NCBI GenBank assembly: GCA_900128585.1
Contig: LT642271.1
Location: 1 to 22,211 of the forward strand
Reading direction: 5' to 3'
Origin: Stramenopiles sp. TOSAG23-3
Taxonomy: Eukaryota > Sar
DNA length: 22,211 nt
Below the pieces are notes generated by a model, which saw only the letters and a list, made by a program, of their open reading frames with translations, had not been told where the DNA came from and ran no database searches. The position numbers and the translations under genes are program-made. Below are positions 1 to 9,587 of this stretch, piece by piece (the stretch's first letter is position 1; every line of letters begins with the position of its first letter).

Positions 1-133
1 CTTCTTCTTCTTCTTCTTCTTCTTTCTTCTTCTTCTTCTTCTTCTTCTTTCTTCTTTCTTCTTCTTCTTCTTTCTTCTTCTTCTTCTTCTTCTTCTTCTT
101 CTTCTTCTTCTTCTTCTTCTTTCTTCTTCTTCT
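1..133. repeat. (CTT)n polypyrimidine microsatellite
   Basis: The window opens inside an almost pure CTT/TTC tract, broken at intervals by an extra T (TTTC steps). It is all-pyrimidine on the + strand as far as about 133 and probably continues to the left. Mirror-symmetric homopurine/homopyrimidine tracts of this kind can form triplex (H-DNA) structures. Confidence 0.95.
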
Positions 134-1091
134 ATTATATTAATAATAAATAGGTAAAATATGAAGTTAATACTAAAAACAGAAAGAAAGTACGAAAAAA
201 AAAAAAAAGACAATTTCAATAGGAAATATAAATAGGAAATATAAATAGAGATTACTTAGAATAAAAACAAGTATAAATACAAAATGAGGAAAGAAGAGAG
301 AAGAGATCATTTTTACTTTCCTTTCTTTCTTTCTTTCTTTTTTATTTATTATAAATAATAATATTTTTATTATTCATATATCTGAAAATCATTTCCTTTT
401 TTTTCTTTAATAGTCCTACTACTTGGTGCTTAGCCTCTTTCTTCCTTTGTTCTTCCCACTCCTCGTTACCACCCACTGAATATGGATATTTTAGTCGTTC
501 TAATTCTATAGTACGTAGTAGGAATAGGAATAGGAAGGAAGGAAGGAGGTAGAGCTGGACAAAATAATCATATCTCCTATAATTAAGGATATGTATCTAT
601 ATTATTATATATACTGTGTATATGTAAAAGAGGTATATTTTATCACTTTTTTATTCTATTTATATATTAAATGATTTCATCTAAATCCCTACATCTAATA
701 TTGCCTTATCATTCCTAAGGATCTCATACCGTTCTCTCTATTAACATATCCTTAATTATGACTTTTTCGTCCATTCCTTGCAGAGTAGAGTGTCTGAGTT
801 GCCTTCGTTGCTTCGTTGCTCGTTGCCTCCTCTGTCTATATAATTATTAAAAAAATGTGTCGTCTTCTTTCTTCTTCTTCTTCTTCTCTCGCTCTTCTTT
901 TTGGTTGGTTGTTTTAATTAAAGTGCTGATTGCATTTTGTATTCATAGTATCGATTTTTATTAGGTAAAAGGGAGAGAAAGAGGGATCGCAGCAAAAGAA
1001 ACGAACGGAAACGTTGGAAGAATCAATTATCACCCCTATCCCATCCCACCCCTACTAATATACTAATACTACCCTGCAGAACGAACAAACA
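134..1091. other. AT-rich spacer upstream of the PITP gene
   Basis: I see no convincing gene here. It holds an exact 13-nt tandem duplication (218-243, unit AATAGGAAATATA), a CTTT run near 318-340, a GGAAT/GGAAG run near 520-548 and a short CTT run near 860-890. The last 130 bases look like a 5' UTR with an intron 3' end: two TACTAAT motifs followed by CCCTGCAG just before the start codon of the next gene. Confidence 0.7.
965..1079 (+). other. Candidate 5' UTR intron of the PITP gene
   Basis: AG|GTAAAA at 963-970 could be a donor. Two TACTAAT branch-point-like motifs lie near 1051-1067 and a CAG acceptor ends at 1079, twelve bases before the ATG at 1092. The resulting 115-nt intron is close in size to the two secure introns (97 and 87 nt). 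The PITP protein is already complete at its N terminus, so this would be untranslated. The acceptor side is the stronger half and the donor is a guess. Confidence 0.4.
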
Positions 1092-2061
1092 ATGATCGTA
1101 GAATTCCGTATTCCAATGCCCATGAAAGTGGAGGAGTTCGACCGAGGTTGGTTGTATATGGTCGCGGTAGCCAGTGAGGAAGGTACAAAAACTGGGGACG
1201 GCGGGGTTGTAGTTTTGAAGAATGAGGCGTATGATAATACTGACGGTCATCTTGGGGTATCGGAAATTTCAGGGAACGTCATTCCAAAAAATAAAGGCCA
1301 GTACACCCTGAAGCAATACTTTCTTGGAAGTCGAGTGCCAACGTGGTTGACCTATGTGCTGCCGGGGGACTTGTTCTTTCTCTACGAGGAAGCTTGGAAT
1401 GCTTTCCCCGATTGCATTACCATCCTCACCTCGAAGTTCATGTCGAACAAAAAGGCTAGAATTTCTGTTCGAACGCTTTTTTTTGACGAGGACAGCGGAG
1501 TCAAAGAAAATGCCCATAACCTGACGGCGTCCGAGCTTGCCGAACGAAAGGTGTTCAACCTAAATATCGCCGAACAGGACCAAACGGACAAAGAGTGTAA
1601 GTACATCTTTATAACCCCCCCGTCCTCTTCCCCCCCAATCTCGCATTCAATCAATCGACTCACAAAACCAATTCAAATTCATCCCATCCTTAGACCAAAA
1701 AGAGTATGACCCTGCATTATGCAAGTCTGAAAAGTCGGGGCGAGGCCCTCTGGCGAAAGATTGGGTGGAAAAATCCGAACCGCCAGTTATGTGCTGCTAC
1801 AAACTAGTCCGTGTCGATTTCAAGGTATGGGGCCTTCAGGGGAAAACAGAGAATCTAGTAGCACAAAGTCAGAAAAAATTATTTTTGAAAACGCATGGCC
1901 AGGTATTTGCACAGCTGGACAATTATTTTGACATGAAGATGTCCGATATTCGAGAAATGGAAGACAATGCACAGAAACAATTGCAAGATATGAAAGACGC
2001 CGCCGAGAAGGCAAAAGCAGCAGCAGCGGACGACGCGAAAAAACCTGCCGCGAAGAGCTAA
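1092..2061 (+). CDS. Phosphatidylinositol transfer protein (class I PITP), two exons
   Basis: Exons 1092-1596 and 1694-2061 encode 290 residues. This is a START-like lipid-transfer protein that exchanges phosphatidylinositol and phosphatidylcholine between membranes and supports phosphoinositide signalling. It aligns with animal PITP from the first residues. Recognisable blocks are GQYTLK (69-74, holding the threonine and lysine equivalent to the family's inositol-binding Thr/Lys), EEAWNAFP (99-106), and after the splice SGRGPL followed by the CCYKLVRVDFKVWGLQ block. The C-terminal helix DIREMEDNAQKQL is also typical. Splicing joins t|ac into a Tyr codon and restores the expected sequence; without it the frame runs into proline/serine-rich intron translation and stops. 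The loop before GQYT is roughly 14 residues longer than in animals, and the tail is Ala/Lys-rich. It converges on the KCTD-like gene. Confidence 0.93.
1597..1693 (+). other. Spliceosomal intron of the PITP gene (97 nt)
   Basis: The donor is GTAAGT at 1597 and the acceptor TCCTTAG ends at 1693, after a C-rich pyrimidine stretch. It interrupts codon 169 after its first base. Removing it reconnects the conserved PITP halves in frame. Confidence 0.92.
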
Positions 2062-2385
2062 AAAATACCCGGAGAAGGAGGTGCGTTTACACAAATGTTA
2101 TTCACGGCAGGTTGATCTCCCAAACGCCGTTGCCGTGGGCATTTTGTTTTTAATTTTTACACAAAGATAAATTAAAGATGCTCTTTTACATATCGTAAGT
2201 TATGAATTATCGTAATTTTCTCATTCAGAGATGAGCGCGCGCAAGTAAAACTACTGTACATTACGACAAGCATGAAGTCAAATACGTATAATATGGAAAA
2301 CTAATAATAAATGAATAATTTAACTGTTTGGGGGTGGGGATGAGTCCACAATTTTTTCGAAACTTGAACCAGTTTGTGCGCACAC
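2062..2385. other. Convergent spacer between the PITP and KCTD-like genes
   Basis: This 324-nt region lies between two facing 3' ends. It is AT-rich, with no gene, no long microsatellite and no structure I can support. It should contain both 3' UTRs and polyadenylation sites. Confidence 0.6.
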
Positions 2386-3015
2386 TTATGTCGTTTTCAT
2401 CATTCGGTTGACCAACCTCAAATCTTCCCGTGATACTGGCTTGGAAAAAATTATATTGTAACTCCTTGCACCTTCTTTCCTTGTCCCCCTGCGCGTCTCT
2501 ACGTCACACTCAACCCAACTCTCAAAATCGTAACCGCCAATCAACACCCACTCCTGAAAGAGTGGCTTCACGTCCTTTTGCGATACGTCCGTAAACAGTT
2601 TGTACTCTTTCTCATCGCTGGGAGCAGTCATGTTTCTTTCGTTAATTTTCTCTATTCGTCTTGCCAATAGTGCGGAAAGGCCTTGAATTTGGTAAAACTG
2701 CGCCTCCTCCAGAATTTCTGTAAGGGTTTCTGGGACTTCTGTATAGACCTTCTTGCCCGTGTTGCCACACCCTCTCAAATAATTTAATATATGCCGAAAA
2801 TGAGTAGGATCTCTATCTATGAAGTAACACGCTTTCCCATTGGAATCTATATCAGCTCGAAAATTCTTGCTTAACATAGCAGAAAAATAGGTGGTTGGCT
2901 CAGAAAGAAGAGTCCCCCTACTGGTCAAGAATACGGTCCCCCCCACGTTCAACTGAACGATATTCTTGTTTCCTAACACATGCTCTTCTCGCTTCTGTTC
3001 TGTAATTTGTGACAT
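2386..3015 (-). CDS. KCTD-like BTB/POZ (T1) domain protein
   Basis: The protein has 209 residues if it starts at the ATG at 3015. Residues about 18-124 form a T1-type BTB domain: IVQLNVGGTVFLTSRGTLL, then YFSAMLS, then FIDRDPTHFRHILNYLRG, then EAQFYQIQGLSALL. This is the arrangement of KCTD proteins, which oligomerise and usually act as substrate adaptors for cullin-3 ubiquitin ligases. Residues 125-209 are a short C-terminal domain I do not recognise. There are no channel-like membrane segments. The frame stays open upstream and has another ATG at 3123. I prefer 3015 because the BTB domain begins shortly after it and the upstream residues look unconserved, but an upstream exon cannot be excluded. 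It is divergent from the PDI-like gene. Confidence 0.85.
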   Translation of the reverse strand: MSQITEQKREEHVLGNKNIVQLNVGGTVFLTSRGTLLSEPTTYFSAMLSKNFRADIDSNGKACYFIDRDPTHFRHILNYLRGCGNTGKKVYTEVPETLTEILEEAQFYQIQGLSALLARRIEKINERNMTAPSDEKEYKLFTDVSQKDVKPLFQEWVLIGGYDFESWVECDVETRRGTRKEGARSYNIIFSKPVSREDLRLVNRMMKTT

Positions 3016-3913
3016 AAGTGACGGTCTCAATTTTTCTATCCAAATTGCAGTGACTAAACAACTCACTTCTCCTTTTTTTCCTTCCCCTTCCCCGTAGCAG
3101 GCATAAACATACGACCTAAGCATCAATCCAATAATTTCAATTGTACCTACACCTATGCTTTCCAACAAACTCAAAACAAGAGACGACGACGAGGAGACTT
3201 CATTTTTTTGTTCTTCTTCTTCTTTGTTCTTCTTCTTCTTTGTTCTTCTTCTTCTTTGTTCTTGTTGTTGTTCTTCTTCTTTCTTCTCTTCTTTTTCTTC
3301 TCTTCTTTCTTCTTCTTCTTCTTCTTCTTCTTCTTCTTCTTCTTCTTCTTCTTCTTCTTCTTCTTCTTCTTCTTCTTTCTTCTTCTTCTTCTTCTTCTTC
3401 TTACTTCTTCTTCTTCTTCTTACTTCTTCTTCTCTCTTTTCTTCTTCTTTTTCTATCTTCTCTTCTCTCTATTATTCTTCTCCTCTCTTCTTCAGAATAT
3501 ATTAATATCGGATTACCATATTATTATACGAAGAAGAAGAACATCATTTTTTTTTTTATTTTTCATTTTTTTAATTTTTTTTACATACACCATACAACAT
3601 CATCATCATCACTTTCTTTCTTCTTTTTTTTTCTTTCTTTTTTTTCTTTCTTCTTTCTTCTTTTTTTTTTTTCTTCTTTTTTTTTAATTACACTTTTTTT
3701 TGTGTTGGTAAAATATATAAATATGAACTCCAGGATCACCTAGAGTAATAACGAACGGTAAGAAACCTCCACCCCTTTTCTGAATTGCTCAAGTTCAAGA
3801 GAGCGATTCCTTCGCACGCACCTAGTTGCACAAGCAAGCCCTTGCCGTTTGTTTGCTTAGAAGTTCGGTCCAAACAGTCCAGTTGTTGTTACCCGTTGGA
3901 ATTTTGGAATAAA
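3016..3913. other. Divergent spacer with polypyrimidine tract and T-rich block
   Basis: This stretch separates two divergent genes and must contain both promoters. About 3205-3500 is almost entirely CTT/TTC and related pyrimidine repeats. About 3545-3700 is T-rich, with CATCATCATCATCA near 3598-3611. Open frames here read as runs of Leu, Phe or Ser and are artefacts of the repeat. About 3710-3913 has more balanced composition and is probably the promoter and 5' UTR of the PDI-like gene. Confidence 0.75.
3307..3377. repeat. Uninterrupted (TTC)n core, about 23 units
   Basis: A perfect TTC run of about 71 nt, the longest uninterrupted microsatellite in the window. It lies within a 300-nt pyrimidine-only tract. 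It is a candidate for triplex formation and for length polymorphism. Confidence 0.95.
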
Positions 3914-4777
3914 ATGAAAAAGTTTCTGAGGGTAGCGCTTTTCGTTTTTGTCTGTGTATACACTTTTGATCCTGTGCAAGTTGCCGGTCGGAAGCCAAAG
4001 CGAACTACTTTTGGATCCAAGAGCAGAGTGAAGGAACTAACGGACGCACTTTTCCCGGGGAAGAATGCAAAGTTCGTATGGCTGATCAATTTTTACAAGT
4101 CGTCGTACTGCAGAAAGTGCGTTGCCTTCCAGTCTTTGTATGCCCGCGTTGGTAAATTTATAGGCTCCAAGAAAACAAACCTCAAAGTAGGTGCCATTGA
4201 CTGCTCAAAGTACAAGCGCAGGTGTGCCGAGCATGGCGCCGTCGACGGCGAAGCCTTCCCCCAGCTAAAAGTTCTGCGGGGGGGAACTGCACACGAGTAC
4301 AGCGGGGAGACCGTGTTTTCAGACGTCGTTCGTTACGCCGTTTCTTTTTCAAACACCCCAGACTTAAAAGTGGAAAGTGCTCCCAAAAAAAAGGCTGCTG
4401 TGCCCGACAAAGGAAAACGTTGCAAAAAGGGAAGCGGGATATATCAATCGTTTACAAAGGTAAAAAACTTGTGCTTTTCTCATTTTCCAGGGCCATCGTC
4501 GAAACACGTATGGCTGATCAAGTTTTACAGTTCTTATGATGGGCTGTCACGTAAGGTAAAAAACGAAGTTTGGGCGGGGCTCAAGACACGTAATAATGCA
4601 ATTAAAGTGGGGGCTATTGACTGTTCTTATCAAAAAAATGGTGAGGTCTGCAACAAGTATGGAATCTCGGAGTACCCAACGATTAAATTAGTGAATAAGG
4701 ACACAACGGAAAGCTTTAATGGAAACATATTGAGCAGCCAAGAGATTGCAAACTGGGTTGATGGTTTTGAACTGTAA
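3914..4777 (+). CDS. Secreted two-domain thioredoxin/PDI-like protein
   Basis: The protein has 287 residues. The ATG at 3914 is chosen because it begins a signal peptide (MKKF, then a hydrophobic run to about residue 19, then a small-residue site near VAG25); the frame is open further upstream but has no ATG there. Two thioredoxin-like domains follow, about 38-145 and 180-285. They share the pattern FPG...K.VWLI.FY and an identical KVGAIDCS. Domain 1 carries a CRKC active site (C66-C69) and the usual cis-proline (P116 in AFPQL). Domain 2 keeps its cis-proline (P255 in EYPTI) but has Asp and Ser where the two active-site cysteines should be, so it is probably redox-inactive. The layout resembles PDIA6/P5-type disulfide isomerases. 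The protein ends in GFEL, which departs from KDEL/HDEL, so ER retention is uncertain. Confidence 0.85.
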   Translation: MKKFLRVALFVFVCVYTFDPVQVAGRKPKRTTFGSKSRVKELTDALFPGKNAKFVWLINFYKSSYCRKCVAFQSLYARVGKFIGSKKTNLKVGAIDCSKYKRRCAEHGAVDGEAFPQLKVLRGGTAHEYSGETVFSDVVRYAVSFSNTPDLKVESAPKKKAAVPDKGKRCKKGSGIYQSFTKVKNLCFSHFPGPSSKHVWLIKFYSSYDGLSRKVKNEVWAGLKTRNNAIKVGAIDCSYQKNGEVCNKYGISEYPTIKLVNKDTTESFNGNILSSQEIANWVDGFEL

Positions 4778-4912
4778 AAATGAAGACTCTGCTAATAAGC
4801 ATGAAACGTGTCTATATGTTAGTAACATACGAATTACACTCTCACGAATACAATTTTAAATATTAATTCTTAGGAATTTTTATCGAACAATTCGAATTCT
4901 ACAGACACTCTT

Positions 4913-6973
4913 TTATTCTTTAGAAAACGTACTCTTGCTGTTCTGCGACTGCAGCAAAGCTGCTCGGGTTCGTGCCAATACGCGATCGAAGTCTGACTTC
5001 CAATCTTCTGATCCAAAGCCATCCGCACTGTAGTTACGCTTGGTGCTATCTTCCAAAGGGCTGCTCATTTCCTCCGTCATGCTTTGCTCTACAGCATTAT
5101 CTATGTCTGTCCTCAGCGATAAACGAAAACTAGGCGTACCAAAGTTGTCGGGAGGCTCGTTTACACCCAGAGCGTCTACCACCATTGGGGTACTGGGATA
5201 AGCCATCGACTCGTTCAAGCGCGGAATCAACGGTTTTTTGCTGTGCGATTGGCGCGTTTTCCTCCGGGGGCGCGAGTAAGTGCTTGCATTTCCCCCTGAT
5301 TTTGAGACATTTGAGCTTCTATAAAAAGAGGACCTTGTTTGCCTCATGTAACGAGGCACTGCAGGGCTATTCTTGGGTTCTATTGGCTCCTCCATCGATT
5401 TTTCAACACTCTGTCGAGGCATCACGTCGCGCTGAACGTTTTCGCGGACCGGCGAAGGGTGGACTTCATCCTTTGCTTCCCTTGGGCTGTTCCACGCAAT
5501 GTTTGGCGAGCGTTTGTTCAGCCGAAAATTTTGAACTTTGGTTCTGGGACTGGGCGTCGTTGCAGTTTCCCACAAACGATTTGCCGCATCAGACAAAATT
5601 CTTGACGCTGTGATAATTTCAGACTCGGTCGTATATTTTCCAACACTGAGCCGCAGTGTTCCACGCGCGTAGTCGTAGCTAATCCCCATCTCCACCAGCA
5701 CCTGGCTTATCACCTCCCGGCTGGAGTGGCTGTGGCAGGCAGCGGAGGCACTGCACGCCAGCCGGCCTTTGATCTGTTGCATCAGTTCAAACGCCGGTAT
5801 TCCTGCAAAGGCGACGGATAGAGTGTTGGGCAGCCTGGCCCATTCGAAGTCATTGCAGGTCCCAGGTGCTTTCAGATCGCCACCGATGTTGTTGATGGGG
5901 CCATTCATTCGCACCGTTCCGACACACCGAGATCTCAACTGGTGAAGCAAACTTCTCGTTAGCCTTTCGTACCTGGCCGAGCTTGCCGCGCACAAGTGCT
6001 TGCGCGTAACCAGTTCTGCCCCAGCCCCAATTCCTGCGATAAGCGCGACGTTTTCGGTACCAGGACGGCGCCCCTTTTCTTGCCCTCCGCCATAAAAAAA
6101 ATTGGGCAAGTCGATACCTAGCCGTTCCGACAAGTTGTGCTTCATGTACAGCGCCCCGATCCCTTTCGGCGCGTAGAACTTGTGAGCGGCGATCGTCAGA
6201 AGGTCGACGCCAAGGTCTTCTACGCCCACGGGGATTTTCCCAAGGGACTGGGACGCGTCCGTGTGAAATATAGGCCGCATGTTGGACGGAAACGCCTCTT
6301 TAAGGGCTTGAGAGATCTTGCTGATGGGTTGGACGGTCCCAATTTCATTGTTTGCATGCATAATCGTAATCAGACAGGTCTCCGACACAACTGCAGACAT
6401 AATGTCTTGCACCGAAACGCAGCATTTGTTGTCGACCGGGACAATACTCAGGCTGCAGAACCCTATCTTCTGGAGGTGTTTGCAAATGTTCAGAACGCAG
6501 GGGTGCTCTACCGCGCTAGTGATAACGTGGGGTAGGGGAGGAACATTGCTGGACATTCGTGCCAAAGTCTCCCGTTTCGCCAGAGCGGCCTCCACAACCC
6601 CTCTGATAGCCCAGTTGGCCGACTCCGTCCCGCCTGCACGGAAAGAAGAAACAAAAAAAAATGGCAAAAAGGTTAGCTCACCCTACTCGTAATTTTTGAA
6701 ATTTGAAAGACTATACTTACCCGAAGTGAATATTACCTCGTCCCCACCGTGCTGGACTCCTATGGCGTCCTTCATTTTCGCTCGAGAAATACCCACGGAC
6801 GTTTTCGGTGCTTGCCCGAAGAAGTGAGTGGAGGACGGGTTCCCCCACACCGTTTCTAAGTGTGGCTTTATCGCATCGAACACCACCGGATCGACAGGAG
6901 TCGTCGCATTGTAATCTAAGTAAATGGGGGAACCAACTGGGAACACTGGAAAATTTTTATACCGTTGCGACAT
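4913..6973 (-). CDS. Cysteine desulfurase / selenocysteine lyase-like PLP enzyme with long tail, two exons
   Basis: Exons 6973-6721 and 6633-4913 encode 657 residues. It is a class V aminotransferase-fold enzyme that removes sulfur from cysteine or selenium from selenocysteine. Visible landmarks are YLDYNATTPVDP (18-29), WGNPSS (43-48), FTSGGTES across the splice (82-89), AHKFYAPKG with PLP lysine K236, GGGQEKGRRPGTEN, and ASAACHSHSS with catalytic cysteine C384. The AACHS loop resembles animal selenocysteine lyase more than the SSGSACTS loop of NFS1/IscS. The core starts about 18 residues from the N terminus with no obvious mitochondrial presequence, which suggests a cytosolic enzyme. The core ends near residue 446. 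The remaining 210 residues are Ser/Pro/Arg-rich and look disordered, with many SP sites. Family members usually stop near 400-450, so this tail is unusual. It is divergent from the CSA gene. Confidence 0.9.
6634..6720 (-). other. Spliceosomal intron of the desulfurase gene (87 nt)
   Basis: On the minus strand the donor GTAAGT begins at 6720. A branch-like GCTAACC lies about 40 nt before the end, followed by a T-rich tract and the acceptor GTGCAG ending at 6634. Splicing builds a Gly codon from G|GC and yields the invariant FTSGGTES motif. Confidence 0.93.
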
Positions 6974-8011
6974 CTTTCCAGCTTCAGGAGTCCTCCTAGA
7001 CGTTACAGCCTGCCAACCGATTAATTATTTTCGCTAGTCCACCGGCTCGCTCCTCTGCTCCAACGTAAACGTATTCTCTAAGCACGAAACGACCGTATGT
7101 TTCAACTACTGTATCGTTTTGTCTCTAGTTTACAGGAAGAGTTCGTTTCTTTGTCTCAAGTAAATGCAATGATATGATGTCAAGTAGAATGTTGTGTTCT
7201 TCTGCCTTCTTTAAACAAAAAATTAAATGAAAACACAAAAGCTTTAAAGTGAATATTTTGAAGTGGATATTATTACCTTCTTCGTATATATTCATGAATA
7301 GTAATAATAATAATAATATTATAATAATTATTATTAGAATTAAATATTATTATAATAAAATTTTAATTATTTTTTTAGAGAAAAAAAAAAAGAAGAAACT
7401 AAAAGAAGAAGATCTTTTTTAAAAAATTATTGTATTTGTAATTTATTAACCTATATACATTGGTATACTGATGTGAGAAGAAATGAGATAATAAAATCAA
7501 AGAAGAGAAGAAGAAGAAGAAGAAGAAGAAGAAGAAGGCAAGGCTCCTCTCCTCCTCTTCCTGATGATGAAGAAGAAAAGAGAAAAGAAGAAAGAAGACA
7601 ACAATGAGTGAGAAGACAAAAAAATGTTGTTTAATATTTTGGGGAAACGTATCTCTATTGAATATATACTGGTTTAATTTTGATTAGGAATAGTTTAATA
7701 AAACAAGAAGAGAAAAGAATATGTATGATCATTATAATTCTTTTCTGCACTTTTTACACGCGGTAGGAATTCTATGTTCTGATAGGATATTGTTATTAGA
7801 CGTCTAATTTGGGGTGGATTGAATCGTATACATAAGACGAAAAAACTTATTCAAAAAGAAGCATGAACGTATCGTAACTTCGTGGTGTTCGCGAAAACTT
7901 TTAGTGAATTTAACGCATTAGCCAGGAATGGTTTGCTTTGTTTTGGACCAAAATATTCGTTGCTAATATTTTTATCGCTTTCCAGCGCGTTCTTTTGTTG
8001 GTGAAAGAAGG
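6974..8011. other. Divergent AT-rich spacer between the desulfurase and CSA genes
   Basis: No gene is seen in this 1038-nt region, which should hold two promoters. Near 7298-7345 is a TAA/TTA-rich block that includes the perfect 14-bp palindrome ATAATAATTATTAT (7321-7334) and could extrude as a hairpin. A (GAA)n run lies at 7507-7538, with purine-rich sequence to about 7600. The last 150 bases look less AT-rich and are probably the 5' UTR of the CSA gene. Confidence 0.7.
7507..7538. repeat. (GAA)n purine microsatellite
   Basis: About ten GAA units, purine-only on the + strand, embedded in a longer purine-rich stretch. It has the opposite strand sense to the CTT tracts elsewhere in the window. 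Confidence 0.9.
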
Positions 8012-9256
8012 ATGCTCCTATCCATGGTAGAAAATAGGAGGGCGGGGGTCTGCCGTCCCCAAAAATTGCGCAATATCTCCAGGACGAGTATAGGGCAAAA
8101 CTTGAGTGTGAACGAAGGCATTTCATTTAGTACAGAGCACTGCAACTACGTTGCCTGCCTCGACATAGAAAACGTCGAGTGTAGGTACTTGCTGAGCGGG
8201 TGCAACAACGGGTGCGTTGCAATCTATGACACTGCGAACATTGCCCAAACGGGCCCTTTAGAGCCGATCGCAAAGTCAGAATCGGCTTCGTCGTCTCGTA
8301 GTAACCGTTCGTCCGGATCGAGTGCCACGGTAATTTCTTCCGTTCAGTGGTACCCGTTTGACACAGGGATGTTCTTCTCCGGGAGTCTTGAAGGCAAAAT
8401 GAAAGTTTGGGATACCAACTTGTTCCAACCCGTGCACGCAAAGCGAGCCGGAAAACGTGTGAATGACGTGCAAACGTCTAGTATCAGCACACACCACAGC
8501 TTATTGGCCGTGGCAACTGAGCAACACTTTGTTTCCCTCTTTGACCTGCGGAGTGGCCTCGCGATCAACCGGACACTGGAGGGTCACACCGGGCCGGTTT
8601 TGTCCCTGTCGTGGTCTCCTCGGGACGAATTTTTGATATGCTCTGGGAGCTCGGACGGCGCGGTTAAAATGTGGGATGTTCGGCGGTCGGGTGATTCGGC
8701 ATGCGTAGCGACCTACGACCGATTGAACACCAAAGGGACGGTCTTGCGAAATGGCAAAGCTGCTGCATGGAAGCGTTCCTGCAACTCGCACGTTGCCGCT
8801 TCCACAGCGCCCGTTTTATACCGTAAGCGAAAGCAAAGGGAAGAGGGGCGGGTGGCGTACGTGCGCGATGAAGTAACGTCCGTAAAATTTTCTCCGGACG
8901 GGCTGTACGTCGTCAGCGTGTCTGCTGGCAGAATGACACTGTGGAAATCCGATGGGACAAACATGCTCGTTGACTTTCCACATTTTTCATCTACGTATAA
9001 ATCGCGACCGTCCCCAATGTCATTTTTGCCATTTGGAGCGTTGAAGGACACTGCGATTGCTGTCCCTGCAGGGCACAATTCTGCGGATATACACGTGTAC
9101 GATTTGTTTACTGGCTGTCGAAGAGCATCGTTGACGGGCCACTTCGACAGACTCACCTCGCTCATTGTTCAAGATTACGGTTCCTCGTGCCGCATATATT
9201 CTGCGAGCCAGGACTCCAACATTCACGTATGGGGGCATCATCGCACCGTTTCTTGA
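8012..9256 (+). CDS. ERCC8: CSA / ERCC8-like WD40 repair protein
   Basis: The protein has 414 residues and starts at an ATG; a second ATG lies four codons on. It is the Cockayne syndrome A orthologue candidate, the WD40 substrate receptor of a DDB1-CUL4 ubiquitin ligase that acts in transcription-coupled nucleotide excision repair. The strongest match is SSVQWYPFDTGMFFSGSLEG followed by KVWDTN (residues 109-135), which is close to animal CSA. Other blades are LDIENVECRYLLSG (50-63), LEGHTGPVLSLSWSPRDEF (189-207), SSDGAVKMWDVRRSG (213-227), VTSVKFSPDGLYVVSV (288-303) and a final SGSRD-like block, YSASQDSNIHVW (396-407). WDVR at 221-224 fits the WDxR box that contacts DDB1. A Ser-rich insert (88-107) and a basic insert of about 45 residues (240-285) lengthen two loops. 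Only a short tail follows the last blade. Confidence 0.92.
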   Translation: MLLSMVENRRAGVCRPQKLRNISRTSIGQNLSVNEGISFSTEHCNYVACLDIENVECRYLLSGCNNGCVAIYDTANIAQTGPLEPIAKSESASSSRSNRSSGSSATVISSVQWYPFDTGMFFSGSLEGKMKVWDTNLFQPVHAKRAGKRVNDVQTSSISTHHSLLAVATEQHFVSLFDLRSGLAINRTLEGHTGPVLSLSWSPRDEFLICSGSSDGAVKMWDVRRSGDSACVATYDRLNTKGTVLRNGKAAAWKRSCNSHVAASTAPVLYRKRKQREEGRVAYVRDEVTSVKFSPDGLYVVSVSAGRMTLWKSDGTNMLVDFPHFSSTYKSRPSPMSFLPFGALKDTAIAVPAGHNSADIHVYDLFTGCRRASLTGHFDRLTSLIVQDYGSSCRIYSASQDSNIHVWGHHRTVS

Positions 9257-9420
9257 GCACGTATTTCGTTTTTTGAGATGTTGTGTAGAAAATAGAAGTG
9301 TTGTTCGTTGAAACTTTTTTTATTGGTCACACCGGACAATCACATCAGCACGGAGTGCAGCGTCTGTACGTTCAATGTAATGTTTTTAGAATTAAAATTA
9401 TAAACCCTCTTTTAATTACT

Positions 9421-9447
9421 TAAATAACAGCCAATTTTCTTGTTTTT
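9421..9447 (+). repeat. 27-nt direct repeat, copy 1
   Basis: This is identical to 9561-9587, exactly 140 nt away (it begins TAAATAACAGCCAATTTTCT). Both copies are preceded by TTTAATTACT (9411-9420 and 9546-9555) and followed at different distances by TATGATATTGA (9475-9485 and 9589-9599). This suggests one longer ancestral unit with indels. Confidence 0.9.
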
Positions 9448-9560
9448 AAAACCCTCTTTAGAAAAAAAAACAGATATGATATTGACAACCAACAATGAAA
9501 CAAAACTACAGAACCAAGTTAAGATTAGGGTATGAGGACGCTAAATTTAATTACTACTTA

Positions 9561-9587
9561 TAAATAACAGCCAATTTTCTTGTTTTT
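9561..9587 (+). repeat. 27-nt direct repeat, copy 2
   Basis: The second copy of the repeat at 9421-9447. It has five extra bases between its TTTAATTACT flank and the repeat proper, and the TATGATATTGA flank follows almost immediately. Confidence 0.9.

Noticed and set aside
700-713. ATTGCCTTATCATT, also present at 20450-20463 upstream of the hairpin cluster
   Set aside because: A single shared 14-mer is roughly what chance predicts in an AT-rich 22-kb window, and the flanks do not align. It is worth remembering only if the hairpin cluster proves to be a transcribed RNA.
3141-3743. Long + strand open frames of almost pure Leu, Ser or Phe
   Set aside because: They are translations of the CTT microsatellite in three frames, with no conserved segment.
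4460-4490. Possible 31-nt intron (GTAAAAAA...TTTTCCAG) in the PDI-like gene
   Set aside because: The unspliced frame matches the FPG...VWLI.FY pattern of domain 1, and removal would shift the frame.
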